Counted from the first letter of the stretch, positions 1 to 8,429 are shown. The stretch: 40,101 nt of DNA from Oscillospiraceae bacterium (GCA_031265995.1 JAISBW010000002.1:1-40101); one strand, 5' to 3'. Notes: a model not told the origin generated them from the letters alone. Made by a program: numbers and translations.

Positions 1-235
1 ACGACATTTTTCCGCCGAAAACTTTTTTAACGTCTTCGCGATTTAGTTGGTTTTGTGTAAAATTCACCATTTCATTAACCTCTTTTTTTATTTCTGATAC
101 TTTTTTCGGAGTTTTCCCGTCGTCTAATAATGTCAATATTTCCATACGATTACACGCAGTTTTGTTTTTTATCATTTTTATTTTTTTCTGCAATTCCTTG
201 GCTTGTTCTGCACTTATTTCATATGTGTTCTTCAT
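1..235 (-). CDS. N-terminal part of a probable IS630-type transposase (runs off the window)
   Basis: Seventy-eight codons are visible from an ATG at 235, preceded by a GGGTGG ribosome-binding site; the gene continues beyond position 1. The protein starts MKNTYEISAEQAKELQKK, followed by an RMEILTLLDDGKTPKKVSEI segment that looks like the helix-turn-helix opening of IS630/Tc1-type transposases, which bind the element's terminal repeat. A GGKMS stretch lies where such proteins often have a GG-x-x-R-x-M-S linker. The DDE catalytic domain would lie outside the window. The match is by eye and partial; another HTH protein is possible. Confidence 0.45.
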   Translation of the reverse strand, partial: MKNTYEISAEQAKELQKKIKMIKNKTACNRMEILTLLDDGKTPKKVSEIKKEVNEMVNFTQNQLNREDVKKVFGGKMS

Positions 236-475
236 AATTTACCACCCCGAATAATTATAGCAGCTTTTTACTTGATTTGGAATACCTTGAGTTGGAAATT
301 GAAGAACTTTAGTTTTCGCTCATAAATTACCAAAAACAATTTGATTCCCGGGACAGGTCTTAATGATGCGTGGTATCGGTTCAGTGTTTGTATTAGACCA
401 CTTTTGAAACTAAATATCGAAATTAGAAATTCCACAAATCAAATTAAACCTCAAGCCAAAACGTTTTCTGCGATT
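236..475. other. Non-coding gap between transposase start and tsaD
   Basis: No convincing gene is seen on either strand. On the minus strand a TATAAT lies about 20 nt before the transposase ATG and may be its -10 box. A short plus-strand reading frame here has no ribosome-binding site and runs into the end of tsaD, so I do not call it. No clear terminator hairpin follows tsaD. Confidence 0.4.
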
Positions 476-1501
476 TTACAGTGCCGAACGAATATATTCA
501 GGAATTGGTTTTTTATTTGCATACGCATTTATATCAAGTGGCGCTGTGTTTCCTGATTTAAATTCATAAAACCCCTGAATTCCTATCATAGCGGCATTAT
601 CTGTGCAATATTTTGGGCTTGGGCAAAAAAAGTTTATGCCATTAAGTTCGCATTTAGATTTTAAAACATGTCTAAGCAAAGAATTAGACGCTACCCCGCC
701 TGCGATTGCTATATTTGTTCTTCCTAATTTTTTAGCCGCACTAATTAAATTTTTTGATAAATATTTAACAACGGAAAATCGTAGTGAAGCACACATGTCT
801 AATTTGAAACGTTCAAAATCTGATTTTTCCAAATTTTCTTTTATTTTGTTAATTGACCAAGTTTTAATACCGGAAAAACTAAAATTAAATTCCGAAATTT
901 CAGGGATAGGCAAAACAAAAGCCTCAGGATTGCCTTTATTGGCTAATTCGTCTAGATAATACCCGCCTGGGTAAGGAATTTCTAAATATCTTGCGACTTT
1001 ATCAAAAACTTCTCCTGCAGCATCATCGATTGATTTTCCTATTATTTTAAATTCGTTATAATTTTTAACATCAAAAATACTAGTATGACCACCTGAAACT
1101 ACAAGGCACAAAAAAGGCGGTTTAAGTTTTGGATTTTCAATATAATTAGACGCTACGTGACCTTTTAAATGGTGAACCGCAATCAGTGGAACACCACGCG
1201 CGATTGCAAATCCTTTGGCGAAACTCAATCCTGTAAGAAGTGATCCTATAAGGCCTGGAGCAAATGTTACCGCAACCGCGTCTATGATATTTGCCGTGAT
1301 GTTCGCCTTGTTTAATGCTTCTTTTGCTGCTTTGAAAACCAAGCCAACATGACCGCGCGAAGCTAGCTCAGGCACTACGCCGCCAAATTTTGCAAATTTT
1401 TCATTTTGATGTAGAGTTTCAAGCGAAAGAACATTCACACCATCTTCAACAATCGAAGCAGATGCATCATCACACGAGGATTCTATTGCTAAAATTTTCA
1501 A
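476..1501 (-). CDS. tsaD: tRNA N6-adenosine threonylcarbamoyltransferase TsaD
   Basis: TsaD transfers the threonylcarbamoyl group onto A37 of ANN-decoding tRNAs (t6A), acting with TsaB and TsaE in the cytoplasm. The 341-aa length is normal for the family. The N-terminus MKILAIESSCDD is the ASKHA ATP-binding opening; the metal-binding HxxxH motif is HLKGH at residues 111-115; VVSGGHT and the later IAGGVASNSLL motif are the other nucleotide-binding loops. The start is TTG at 1501 with a weak GAG upstream; no better ATG exists, and the N-terminal motif requires this start. It is an essential housekeeping gene and marks this flank as chromosome. It lies 59 bp downstream of the secreted-protein gene on the same strand and may be co-transcribed with it. 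Confidence 0.96.
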   Translation of the reverse strand: MKILAIESSCDDASASIVEDGVNVLSLETLHQNEKFAKFGGVVPELASRGHVGLVFKAAKEALNKANITANIIDAVAVTFAPGLIGSLLTGLSFAKGFAIARGVPLIAVHHLKGHVASNYIENPKLKPPFLCLVVSGGHTSIFDVKNYNEFKIIGKSIDDAAGEVFDKVARYLEIPYPGGYYLDELANKGNPEAFVLPIPEISEFNFSFSGIKTWSINKIKENLEKSDFERFKLDMCASLRFSVVKYLSKNLISAAKKLGRTNIAIAGGVASNSLLRHVLKSKCELNGINFFCPSPKYCTDNAAMIGIQGFYEFKSGNTAPLDINAYANKKPIPEYIRSAL

Positions 1502-1560
1502 AATATTATCTCGAATGTGGTTTATTTACACAAAAACGGCTCAAACCTATAATTTCTGAT

Positions 1561-2700
1561 TCAAGAACTTAAATCTTCTAAATCTTGCCCTATAATTTTA
1601 GATTCAGTTCCTTTAGCAAAAATTTGAAACTTTGTTCCTTTTGGAAAAAAAACATAATAACCATTGCACATATATTTTATTATAAATAACTTAACACCCG
1701 CAGGCACAGCTAGGCACATATAATTTTTGCAATATTCTAGATATTCACGATCTGCAATAGGTGCTAAAAAAAAATCGTCTAAACAAAAACTTTTACCTTT
1801 TTCTGATTCCTTAAATTCTTTAAAATATTTTCTTTTTTTAAGATCTTTATCTGAATAACGAAAATAAAACTTAAAAGCTTTTCTAACCGGAGGTAAACTT
1901 AAAAGCACACTTCCATAGTTTCTACGAATTTTCTGAAGAGTTTCTGTTTCGCATTTTCTCAATTCTTGTATTTCTTCTTTCCTAAAACTTTTATTTTTAC
2001 TGCCATAACTTATCCTTTCTAAAATTTCGAGCAAATCCATAACACACAGACGAAGAGTATCATCAATGCCTTCTTCTGTTGATCGCAAAATTTTAACATA
2101 CTTAAAAACATTGTCTTTGAACGGTCCATTGTGAGGTCTTCCCGCATTAAAATCTGCAATTGCTTGATCTTCCTTTTGTCTTCTTATCTCTTTTTTTTGT
2201 CTTCTTATTTTTTCTTTTTCTTCTTCTTGTGCTTTTAGTTCTTCTAGCCTTTTCCTTGCTTCTTCAAGCGCTGCATCTTTTTCTTCATTTCCTAGCACTG
2301 AAGTTGTCCGTTCTAATCCTTCAATCTTATGTTTAGCTTTTTCTATTTCCTCTTGTCTTCTTGTTGTTTCCTCTCGTTTTCTTGTTGCTTCCTCGATTCT
2401 AGCCGATTCTTCTTCTTTTTGTCTTCGTTTTTCATCTTCAAGTTCGATTTCTGAACGAACATATCTGATATATTTTGCGACTATAACTGAAGCCGCTAAA
2501 CCCAAAGCCGCAAAAAAACAAACTTTTTTCCATTTTATTCTTTTCAGATTTTTTCTGTTTTCTTGTGTTTTTTGTGTTTTTTGGTTTTCTTGACTGCTCG
2601 TATCTGCATAGTCAAACCTAGCAAAAACCATTTGCTGCGTAAGCAAAACAGAAACTACAAAAACTGATGTCGGAATTTTAAATTTCCTAACAAATATCAT
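1561..2700 (-). CDS. Secreted or membrane-anchored coiled-coil protein with degenerate ADP-ribosyltransferase-like C-terminus
   Basis: This 379-aa protein has a signal-peptide-like N-terminus (charged start, hydrophobic residues 10-26, possible cleavage after VFA), a second hydrophobic segment at about 60-80, and a long Glu/Lys/Arg-rich coiled coil at about 85-185. The C-terminal 80 residues resemble the second half of ADP-ribosyltransferase exotoxins: an FYFR block in the Arg-motif position, a GKSF...FF block leading to the place of the STS motif, then a VPAGVKLFII strand and a VFFPKGTKFQI strand. The catalytic residues are not conserved: STS is A-P-I (about 313-315) and ExE is G-Y-Y (347-349). 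If the fold is right it is a pseudoenzyme. It starts at ATG 2700 after TAGGACA. Function unknown; the fold assignment is inference. Confidence 0.55.
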   Translation of the reverse strand: MIFVRKFKIPTSVFVVSVLLTQQMVFARFDYADTSSQENQKTQKTQENRKNLKRIKWKKVCFFAALGLAASVIVAKYIRYVRSEIELEDEKRRQKEEESARIEEATRKREETTRRQEEIEKAKHKIEGLERTTSVLGNEEKDAALEEARKRLEELKAQEEEKEKIRRQKKEIRRQKEDQAIADFNAGRPHNGPFKDNVFKYVKILRSTEEGIDDTLRLCVMDLLEILERISYGSKNKSFRKEEIQELRKCETETLQKIRRNYGSVLLSLPPVRKAFKFYFRYSDKDLKKRKYFKEFKESEKGKSFCLDDFFLAPIADREYLEYCKNYMCLAVPAGVKLFIIKYMCNGYYVFFPKGTKFQIFAKGTESKIIGQDLEDLSS

Positions 2701-2791
2701 ATTGTCCTACCAATATATATATATATATGTATTATTTAATCTAGTAGCTAATTAAAAAGTATAACATAAACTTGTAAAAAATGCAAACCTA

Positions 2792-2951
2792 GAACCTGTA
2801 TTCAAAAGGGTAAATTCTGAATTTTCGAAGAATTTTTCTTAAAAATGAGAAAAAAGCGTAATGAATACTTTATGTATTATGAGAATTTTTGACAAGACTT
2901 TGAAAAAAATTATTGAAAATTAGGTATTTTGATTCTTTTGAATACAGGTTC
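2792..2951. mobile_element. 160-bp MITE with perfect inverted termini
   Basis: The two ends are an exact inverted repeat: 2791-2808 reads agaacctgtattcaaaag and 2935-2952 is its reverse complement. The interior is about 85% A+T and has no coding capacity. The outer 13 bp differ by one base from the left end of the IS5-like element at 39984, so that IS family could mobilise it. The flanking trinucleotides are CTA and TTA, close to but not a perfect target duplication. Confidence 0.75.
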
Positions 2952-2970
2952 TTAATTTTGCCAAATCCAT

Positions 2971-2999
2971 TTGTTTTTTTTACGGATAGGTGGTATAAT
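2971..2999 (+). promoter_or_regulatory. Sigma-A-type promoter for the tRNA genes
   Basis: TTGTTT (2971-2976) and TATAAT (2994-2999) are separated by 17 bp, about 80 bp before tRNA-Trp. The MITE end lies only 19 bp upstream of the -35 box. Confidence 0.55.
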
Positions 3000-3081
3000 G
3001 TGCCTGTTCTAGGGTTGATTTATATTTATAGTTTAAAGAGCTGGGTTATTTGGGTGTGCTACTTCGAAAGTGTTAAATTTA

Positions 3082-3157
3082 AGGAGTATAGCTCAGTAGG
3101 TAGAGCGGCGGTCTCCAAAACCGCATGCCGAGGGTTCGAGTCCTTCTACTCCTGCCA
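3082..3157 (+). tRNA. trpT: tRNA-Trp (anticodon CCA)
   Basis: A full cloverleaf is visible: acceptor stem AGGAGTA/TACTCCT, D-loop with AGCTCAGTAGGTAGAGC, anticodon stem GCGGT/ACCGC around loop CTCCAAA with CCA at 3115-3117, T-arm GAGGGTTCGAGTCCTTC, and an encoded 3' CCA at 3155-3157. It lies 39 bp upstream of tRNA-Pro and is probably co-transcribed with it. Confidence 0.95.
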
Positions 3158-3196
3158 ATGGCAGTTTCAAAGGTAAGTTATTGGTAGTTAATTTGG

Positions 3197-3274
3197 CGAG
3201 GCGTAGCTCAGTTTGGCCAGAGCGCTTGGTTTGGGACCAAGATGCCGCAGGTTCGAATCCTGTCGCCTCGACCA
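3197..3274 (+). tRNA. proT: tRNA-Pro (anticodon TGG)
   Basis: The acceptor stem is CGAGGCG/CGCCTCG and the CCA is encoded at 3272-3274. The anticodon stem CTTGG/CCAAG holds loop TTTGGGA with TGG at 3232-3234, and the T-arm GCAGGTTCGAATCCTGT is intact. Its 3' end coincides with the start of the 127-bp repeat that reappears at the far end of the prophage, which makes this tRNA the probable landmark for integration. Confidence 0.95.
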
Positions 3275-3398
3275 TATATGCGTGATGCATTTGATAGAAG
3301 CCAAATCCAGCTTATATGCTGGGTTTGCGTTTTTTTTACTCTGTTTTGATGTCATTTTCGAAGCCTCCTTAATATTTTCTTAAAAACCTTTCGTTTCA
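3272..3398. repeat. Left boundary repeat (R1) of the element
   Basis: From ccatatatgcgtgatg to ttaaaaaccttt-cgtttca this stretch aligns end to end with 39734-39861, at roughly 80-85% identity by eye, in direct orientation with one or two single-base gaps. It begins at the CCA end of tRNA-Pro and includes the tRNA terminator. The two copies flank the whole prophage and recombinase region, as old attachment-site duplications would. Confidence 0.7.
3303..3338 (+). terminator. Rho-independent terminator of the tRNA operon
   Basis: A 9-bp stem AAATCCAGC/GCTGGGTTT (one G-T pair) with a 6-nt loop is followed by GCG and eight T. The copy at 39765-39793 keeps the hairpin with compensating changes. 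Confidence 0.85.
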
Positions 3399-3509
3399 TT
3401 TTTGAAACGTTTCCGGTACAGAAATTGAAACTATTTGAAACGATTTGAAACGCTAAAGTGCATCGCGAGTTGCGCAAAAATTGAAACGATCTGAAACTTT
3501 TCTGAAACG
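3392..3509. repeat. Array of TGAAACG boxes at the left end
   Basis: A palindrome (CGTTTCA-tttt-TGAAACG, 3392-3409) is followed by TGAAAC(G) boxes starting at 3426, 3436 and 3446 (exactly 10 bp apart) and at 3482, 3492 and 3503. A non-repeated block with a GCATCGCGAGTTGC core lies between the two triplets. The helical phasing suggests a protein-binding array. Its inverted counterpart is at 39616-39676. Confidence 0.7.
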
Positions 3510-3515
3510 ATTTAT

Positions 3516-5135
3516 CTACCCGTACTCGGTATTATTAATATCAACTTCTATTTCAATTTCACCTCGAAACTTAATTTTAAATTTTGTTGAAGTTTGAACC
3601 GTTACAAATTCTGCCATGGCAAGCCAAAGCGGTTCACTGAACTCTGTGACTGAATCTTTAATTTTTTTTAAAGAATCAAAGAAACTTAATATTTTAATTT
3701 TCTTTACGGTTTTCTCTTGTTTTTCTCTTTTGGCACCCTCAAGTTTCTTTTGCGTCAGCTCCATTCGAGTTATGAGACTTTCATATTTTTCTTTAAAAAT
3801 ATTCTGGTCTTGAGCGTTTGTGGCATTGTCGTTTATACATTTGTGAATCAGTCCTTCAATAATTTCAGTTTCTGCAGTCAGCTTCTCGATTTCTTTTTCA
3901 ACTGACTTGGTGTCTGTAATTATCGGCAAAGTTTCTTCGAAGCAAGCAATATGTTTTTCTCTCTCTTTGCCAAGTTGATTTATTGCCATGACAAACGCCA
4001 GTTTGATTTGCTCTTCGGTAACATGCTGAGAATTACATTGTTTACCTCCTTGTTTGCCTCCTTTTTCTTCCGCATATTTTTTATTGCACCTCCAAATAAC
4101 TCTCCTATACTTACTTGTAGAATTCCAAACTTTACTTCCAAAAGCCGTACCGCATTCACCGCAGAATATTTTTCCGCTGAAAATGCTTGTACAATACGGC
4201 TGCGCGCCTTTTCTTCTGCGATTGATTTCATTTTGCGCAAGATCAAATATTTCAGTGCTTACAATCGCGGGATGACTGTTTTCAACATGATATTGAGGAA
4301 CTTCGCCTTCATTTCTTTTGGTCTTTTTAGTCAAGAAATCAACCGTAAATGTTTTTTGAAGAGTTGCATTTCCCACATACTTTTCATTTTTCAAAATACT
4401 TTTAACTCTTTCGGAACTCCATTTTGATTTGCCTCCTGCTGTTTTAAATCCTTTTTCTTCTAAATATTTGGCAATTCCTCCGTAACTTTTACCTTCAAGA
4501 AAAAGCGAGAAAATAAGCCGAACCGTTTTTGCTTCATGTTCTACAATCTTAGGTTTACCGTCTTCTCCTTTTTCATAGCCGAGAGTAAGTTTGTATCTTA
4601 TTTCAACATTGCCGTCCGCCATTTTCTTACGTTTGCCCCAAGTTACATTCTCACTTATTGACCTGCTTTCTTCCTGGGCCAAACTTGACATAATCGTAAG
4701 AAGAAGTTCGCCTTTGGAATCAAGCGTATAAATATTTTCTTTTTCAAAATATACTTCAATCCCCTTTTCTTTAAGTTTTCTTACCGTCGTTAGGCTGTCA
4801 ACGGTATTTCTGGCAAATCTTGAGACCGATTTTGTGACAATCAAATCAATCTTGCCTCCAAGCGCATCATTAATCATTTTGTTGAAACCATCTCTCTTTT
4901 TGGTATTTGTAGCCGTTATTCCTTCGTCTGTATATACGTTCACATACTCCCAGTCCTCTTTGCTTTTTATGTAACGCGAGTAATAATCAACTTGCGCTTC
5001 ATAACTTGTAAGCTGTTCTTCTTGGTCAGTGCTGACCCTTGCGTAGCCTGCGACTCGTTTCTTTTTTTGAGCAATAAAAATATTAGCATAGTGATTTTTG
5101 GTAAATGCCGGAATTATTGTTACTGTCTTGGCCAT
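3516..5135 (-). CDS. Large serine recombinase 1 (site-specific integrase/excisionase)
   Basis: This 539-aa protein is a large serine recombinase of the phage integrase/TnpX type. It has a resolvase domain at about 25-170 with the YARVST motif (nucleophile Ser35) and the SVSRFARN helix (Arg106, Arg109), then the recombinase domain, a zinc ribbon with Cys324, Cys327, Cys349 and Cys366, and a coiled coil at about 404-475 as used for synapsis control. Such enzymes cut both strands at a 2-bp core and rotate the ends. It starts at ATG 5135 after a GGAGGATTTC ribosome-binding site. It is the last gene of the module and lies directly beside the boundary repeat, as expected for an integrase. It lies 43 bp downstream of a second recombinase. 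Confidence 0.93.
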   Translation of the reverse strand: MAKTVTIIPAFTKNHYANIFIAQKKKRVAGYARVSTDQEEQLTSYEAQVDYYSRYIKSKEDWEYVNVYTDEGITATNTKKRDGFNKMINDALGGKIDLIVTKSVSRFARNTVDSLTTVRKLKEKGIEVYFEKENIYTLDSKGELLLTIMSSLAQEESRSISENVTWGKRKKMADGNVEIRYKLTLGYEKGEDGKPKIVEHEAKTVRLIFSLFLEGKSYGGIAKYLEEKGFKTAGGKSKWSSERVKSILKNEKYVGNATLQKTFTVDFLTKKTKRNEGEVPQYHVENSHPAIVSTEIFDLAQNEINRRRKGAQPYCTSIFSGKIFCGECGTAFGSKVWNSTSKYRRVIWRCNKKYAEEKGGKQGGKQCNSQHVTEEQIKLAFVMAINQLGKEREKHIACFEETLPIITDTKSVEKEIEKLTAETEIIEGLIHKCINDNATNAQDQNIFKEKYESLITRMELTQKKLEGAKREKQEKTVKKIKILSFFDSLKKIKDSVTEFSEPLWLAMAEFVTVQTSTKFKIKFRGEIEIEVDINNTEYG

Positions 5136-5178
5136 TTATGAAATCCTCCTTTATTTTAATTTAAATTTATTTCCTGAT

Positions 5179-6525
5179 TTATTTTAAGTTTATTTCCTGT
5201 TTGTTTTTTGCTTGCCTTCGCTCAATAATTTTGATTTGCCTTTGTTTTGCTATTTCTCTCATTTCAAGCGTCCAGCTTTCTTTTCGAGAACGATCTTGCC
5301 ATTCGGTTTTGATTTCTGAACCATCATGAAATGAAAGAACCAGACGATTTGCGTCTGGTACTTTGATTGCTTTGATTCTTTCGATTTCGCCAAACTGTTT
5401 TGCAAAACTGTTTAGTATTTCTTCAGGAATCGCCTTTGCTTTGCATAGTTCTTTGCCTTGACTTAAAAAAGTGGAACATTGCCAACTAAAGCCATTTGCA
5501 GTTTTCTTTCGTTTATAGTGTTTTCCGCATTTCTCACAAACGATCTTGCATGTAAACGGATATCTGTTTTGGCTTGTATCCTTGACATTGAAATGTTCTG
5601 CTCGTTCTTTTTGAATTTGTTTTGCTTCTTCGAAAACCTCCTTATCGATGATCTTTGGATGTGTTTCTGAAACAAAATATTGCGGCTTTTCTCCCCTGTT
5701 TCGTTTTTGCTTTTTGGTCAAATTATCAGTTACAAATTTCTTTTGAAGTAACGAATTTCCGGTCAGTTTTTCATTGCCTAAAAGAAGATTTACTCTTGAA
5801 GCTGACCACTTGCCTCCTTTGTATGTCGGGATCTTTAATTTATTTAAACGCTTTGCAATTTTAGTAGTTCCATTGCCTCTTATGTACCAATTAAAAATTT
5901 GCCTTATTGTTTTAGCTTGTTCTTCATTAACAGTGATTTTACCGTTCATAATTTTGCCGTCGCCTTTTTTGTAGCTATAACCGTACATTCCTGTAAATCC
6001 TACAGGTTCTCCGTTTTCAAAACATTTTTTAATCCTCCATTTTTGATTTTCAGATGCCGACAGACTTTCTTCCTGAGCAAATGAAGCCAAAATCGTGAGC
6101 ATTAATTCGCCTTCACTGCTTATGCTGTGAATTCTTTCTCTCTCGAAATAGACGTCGACGTTTATTTCTTTTAACATTCGAACGGTTTCAAGAAGCATTA
6201 CTGTATTTCTGGCAAACCTTGATATTGACTTTGTGATAATCATGTCAATTTTCTCTAGCTTGCAGTCCGAAATTAATCTTTTAAATTCCGATCGATTATC
6301 TTTTGTTCCGGTCGTAGCCTCGTCGGCATAGATTCCGGCAAATTCCCAGTCGCCTCTTTTTTGTATTAAATCACCATAATAACTTACCTGTGCCGCAAGA
6401 CTTTGCAGACTTGAATTTTTACCGTTTGAAACTCTTGCGTAGGCGGCGACTTTAATAAATCTTGGAACTTTTAGGTTAATCGGTTTAACTTTTGTAACTT
6501 TAATATAAAACACCTCTTTAATCAT
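5179..6525 (-). CDS. Large serine recombinase 2
   Basis: A second, shorter (448 aa) serine recombinase, related to its neighbour. It has YARVS with nucleophile Ser33, ITKSISRFARN with Arg103 and Arg106, a recombinase domain, and a Cys-x2-Cys zinc ribbon at about 333-372. It lacks the long C-terminal coiled coil of recombinase 1. Tandem recombinases of unequal length are common in Clostridia elements, and both may be needed for integration or excision. The start is uncertain: ATG 6525 has a weak GAG upstream, while a stronger GAGGTG lies inside the frame, followed six bases later by ATT AAA GTT. A tandem 20-bp repeat sits just upstream. Confidence 0.9.
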   Translation of the reverse strand: MIKEVFYIKVTKVKPINLKVPRFIKVAAYARVSNGKNSSLQSLAAQVSYYGDLIQKRGDWEFAGIYADEATTGTKDNRSEFKRLISDCKLEKIDMIITKSISRFARNTVMLLETVRMLKEINVDVYFERERIHSISSEGELMLTILASFAQEESLSASENQKWRIKKCFENGEPVGFTGMYGYSYKKGDGKIMNGKITVNEEQAKTIRQIFNWYIRGNGTTKIAKRLNKLKIPTYKGGKWSASRVNLLLGNEKLTGNSLLQKKFVTDNLTKKQKRNRGEKPQYFVSETHPKIIDKEVFEEAKQIQKERAEHFNVKDTSQNRYPFTCKIVCEKCGKHYKRKKTANGFSWQCSTFLSQGKELCKAKAIPEEILNSFAKQFGEIERIKAIKVPDANRLVLSFHDGSEIKTEWQDRSRKESWTLEMREIAKQRQIKIIERRQAKNKQEINLK

Positions 6526-6556
6526 TCATCACTCTAAACCGCCCTAAAGTCAAGTC

Positions 6557-6596
6557 TTGGCATTGATAGAATCTTATTGGTATTGATAGAATCTTA
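6557..6596. repeat. Tandem 20-bp repeat upstream of recombinase 2
   Basis: TTGGCATTGATAGAATCTTA is followed immediately by the same 20-mer with one change (C to T at position 5). The TTGATAGAA-like core also occurs in R1 (3290-3299) and R2 (39754-39762), so it may be a recombinase-related binding site. Confidence 0.6.
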
Positions 6597-6614
6597 ACAA
6601 AATCTTGCAATTAT

Positions 6615-6776
6615 CTATATCGGAAATAAACCTATCGGTGGCTTGTACTTTTTAAGAAAAAATTCATTGATTACCCTATAATCTTTGCTGTCTATAATTT
6701 CCTCTTTTTTCATTCTGTTTGCGATATTCATCAGAATTTGATAATCAAATTCCCGCTCAAATTGTTCTTTCGTCAT
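6615..6776 (-). CDS. Small recombinase-module protein (SHOCT-like)
   Basis: This 53-aa protein starts MTKEQFEREFDYQILMNIA and contains ...KKEEIIDSKDYRVINEFFLKKYKPPIG. The pattern of two short helices with a KxEIIxxxDY turn is like the small SHOCT-type proteins that accompany paired serine recombinases in Firmicutes elements. The ATG at 6776 has an ideal GGGAGGA five bases upstream, so I prefer it to the in-frame ATG at 6797. It overlaps the end of the upstream HTH/zinc-ribbon gene by 20 bp, which suggests translational coupling. Role unknown; probably an accessory or regulator of recombination. Confidence 0.7.
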   Translation of the reverse strand: MTKEQFEREFDYQILMNIANRMKKEEIIDSKDYRVINEFFLKKYKPPIGLFPI

Positions 6777-7098
6777 AATTTCCTCCCAATTTATCATCCA
6801 CTAATTTATTATCCATAAATTTATCATCCATCATTATTTTAGAACGCTGAGCATTCCAATAAGATATTCGGCATTTGTTGCAGCAGAATGTCTTTGGTTT
6901 AGCTTTTGAGCCGTCATATATTACTTTGCCGCATCTTTTGCAGTGTTTGCCTTCTTTAACCATATCTCGATAACAGAAAGATTTAATTGTATTAATCGGA
7001 ACTCTAAGCTGTTCCGAAATCGCCGAATAAGCAAAACCTTTGCTTCTGAGATATATTGCCTTATTTTTAGCGACTGTTTCGTTTGTTATTATTTGCAA
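6757..7098 (-). CDS. HTH and zinc-ribbon DNA-binding protein of the recombinase module
   Basis: A 113-aa protein with a sigma-like helix-turn-helix at about 10-45 (YLRSKGFAYSAISEQLRVP, then NTIKSFCYR) and a Cys4 ribbon (CKRCG...FCCNKCRISYWNAQRS). The same architecture sits beside sigma-like and serine recombinase genes in many Clostridia mobile elements, where it probably regulates the module. The start is TTG 7098 with GGAGG eight bases upstream. The last 28 residues (MMDDKFMDNKLVDDKLGGN) are a repetitive Asp/Lys tail encoded by short direct repeats that I would not expect in the family. Confidence 0.75.
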   Translation of the reverse strand: MQIITNETVAKNKAIYLRSKGFAYSAISEQLRVPINTIKSFCYRDMVKEGKHCKRCGKVIYDGSKAKPKTFCCNKCRISYWNAQRSKIMMDDKFMDNKLVDDKLGGNYDERTI

Positions 7099-7164
7099 TT
7101 GTTATTCCTCCATCAAAATTTTATTTCTGCATATTTTATTTTTAAGACCAAAATTTCATACGAA

Positions 7165-7545
7165 TTTCACGTTCCCCAGGGCTATTCCTCCGGAGACTGC
7201 CTCTTTGCCTTAGACGGCTCACAACACAAGCTGTTGCTTCAACGCTCCGGCATTAGATTGAGCAGAAGTATCATTATGGATTGCATATTGCAGCCGTGCG
7301 GGAATGCACAGTCAAAGCTCTATGCAAGCGGTACCGACGTTTGCCATTATCATGGCAAATAGGTCGGCTCATCGGAAATGCTATGCAGATGTATTCCGAT
7401 TGTCTTCTGGTCTTTTATTCGGTTTTCAAAGTACGCTGCCGCTTGTTTTTTCTCACATATTTTCTTTCGTGAGAATTGAGATTGGCAAGTTCTCTGATTA
7501 AATTTTTTATGCTCTGGAGGGTTTTAAAAAGTCCCTCTATATACT
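7165..7545 (-). ncRNA. Candidate structured RNA in the recombinase module
   Basis: This stretch is visibly richer in G+C than its surroundings and has no credible gene. It holds many exact inverted repeats: CCGGAG/CTCCGG (7190-7195, 7245-7250) enclosing GTTG/CAAC (7233-7243); GTGC/GCAC (7296-7309); CCGAC/GTCGG (7334-7338, 7363-7367) enclosing TTTGCCAT/ATGGCAAA (7340-7359); ATCGGAA/TTCCGAT (7371-7377, 7394-7400); TTCTCAC/GTGAGAA (7450-7475); GAGGG/CCCTC (7517-7537). The flanking genes are all on the minus strand, so an RNA from that strand is likely. It could be a regulatory leader of the recombinase operon or an ornate phage RNA. Strand and limits are inference. Confidence 0.45.
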
Positions 7546-7581
7546 AGGCGTTGAAAACGACAAAAACGAAGTACTTTGAAC

Positions 7582-8187
<606 letters not shown>

Positions 8188-8239
8188 AATTATGAATTAA
8201 TAAAGCAACATACTGGCATTTCTAACTGATCATATCCTT

Positions 8240-8267
8240 AAATTTCTTGAAAAAATGCGAGAAATTT
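8240..8267. promoter_or_regulatory. Inverted repeat upstream of the sigma-like gene
   Basis: AAATTTCT (8240-8247) and AGAAATTT (8260-8267) form an exact 8-bp inverted repeat with a 12-bp spacer, overlapping a TTGACA-like hexamer on the minus strand. It may be an operator. No confident -10 box was found. Confidence 0.3.
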
Positions 8268-8351
8268 GTCAAAAGTTTGTCAGAGATATGCATAGATTTT
8301 TCATCAATTATTTGGTGTATTTTTAATATAAAGATTTGATCTTTCGCAGAA

Positions 8352-8387
8352 ATAAAATAAAAACTCTCTCCAATTACGGGAGAGTTT
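8352..8387 (-). terminator. Terminator of the tail operon
   Basis: AAACTCTC/GAGAGTTT (8361-8368 and 8380-8387) with an 11-nt loop is followed on the minus strand by a T-rich run. It lies about 45 bp after the stop of the DUF859 fibre gene and separates the late operon from the recombinase module. Confidence 0.8.
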
Positions 8388-8429
8388 ATTAATTAATGAA
8401 TTAATTTATTGAATCCGGCAATTTTATTT

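Noticed and set aside
341..556. Plus-strand reading frame over the end of tsaD
   Set aside because: No ribosome-binding site, no recognisable domain, and it runs into tsaD on the other strand.
2712..2729. AT dinucleotide run as a regulatory element
   Set aside because: Simple A+T repeat without further structure.
3392..3509. The TGAAACG boxes as a CRISPR array
   Set aside because: Boxes are 7 bp with 3-4-bp gaps and no spacers of CRISPR length; no cas genes.
7281..7501. Short plus-strand frames in the non-coding stretch before the HTH/zinc-ribbon gene
   Set aside because: Overlapping frames without ribosome-binding sites; the sequence is better explained by RNA structure.
7165..7545. Group II intron domains
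   Set aside because: No reverse transcriptase gene and no convincing domain V or boundary sequence.
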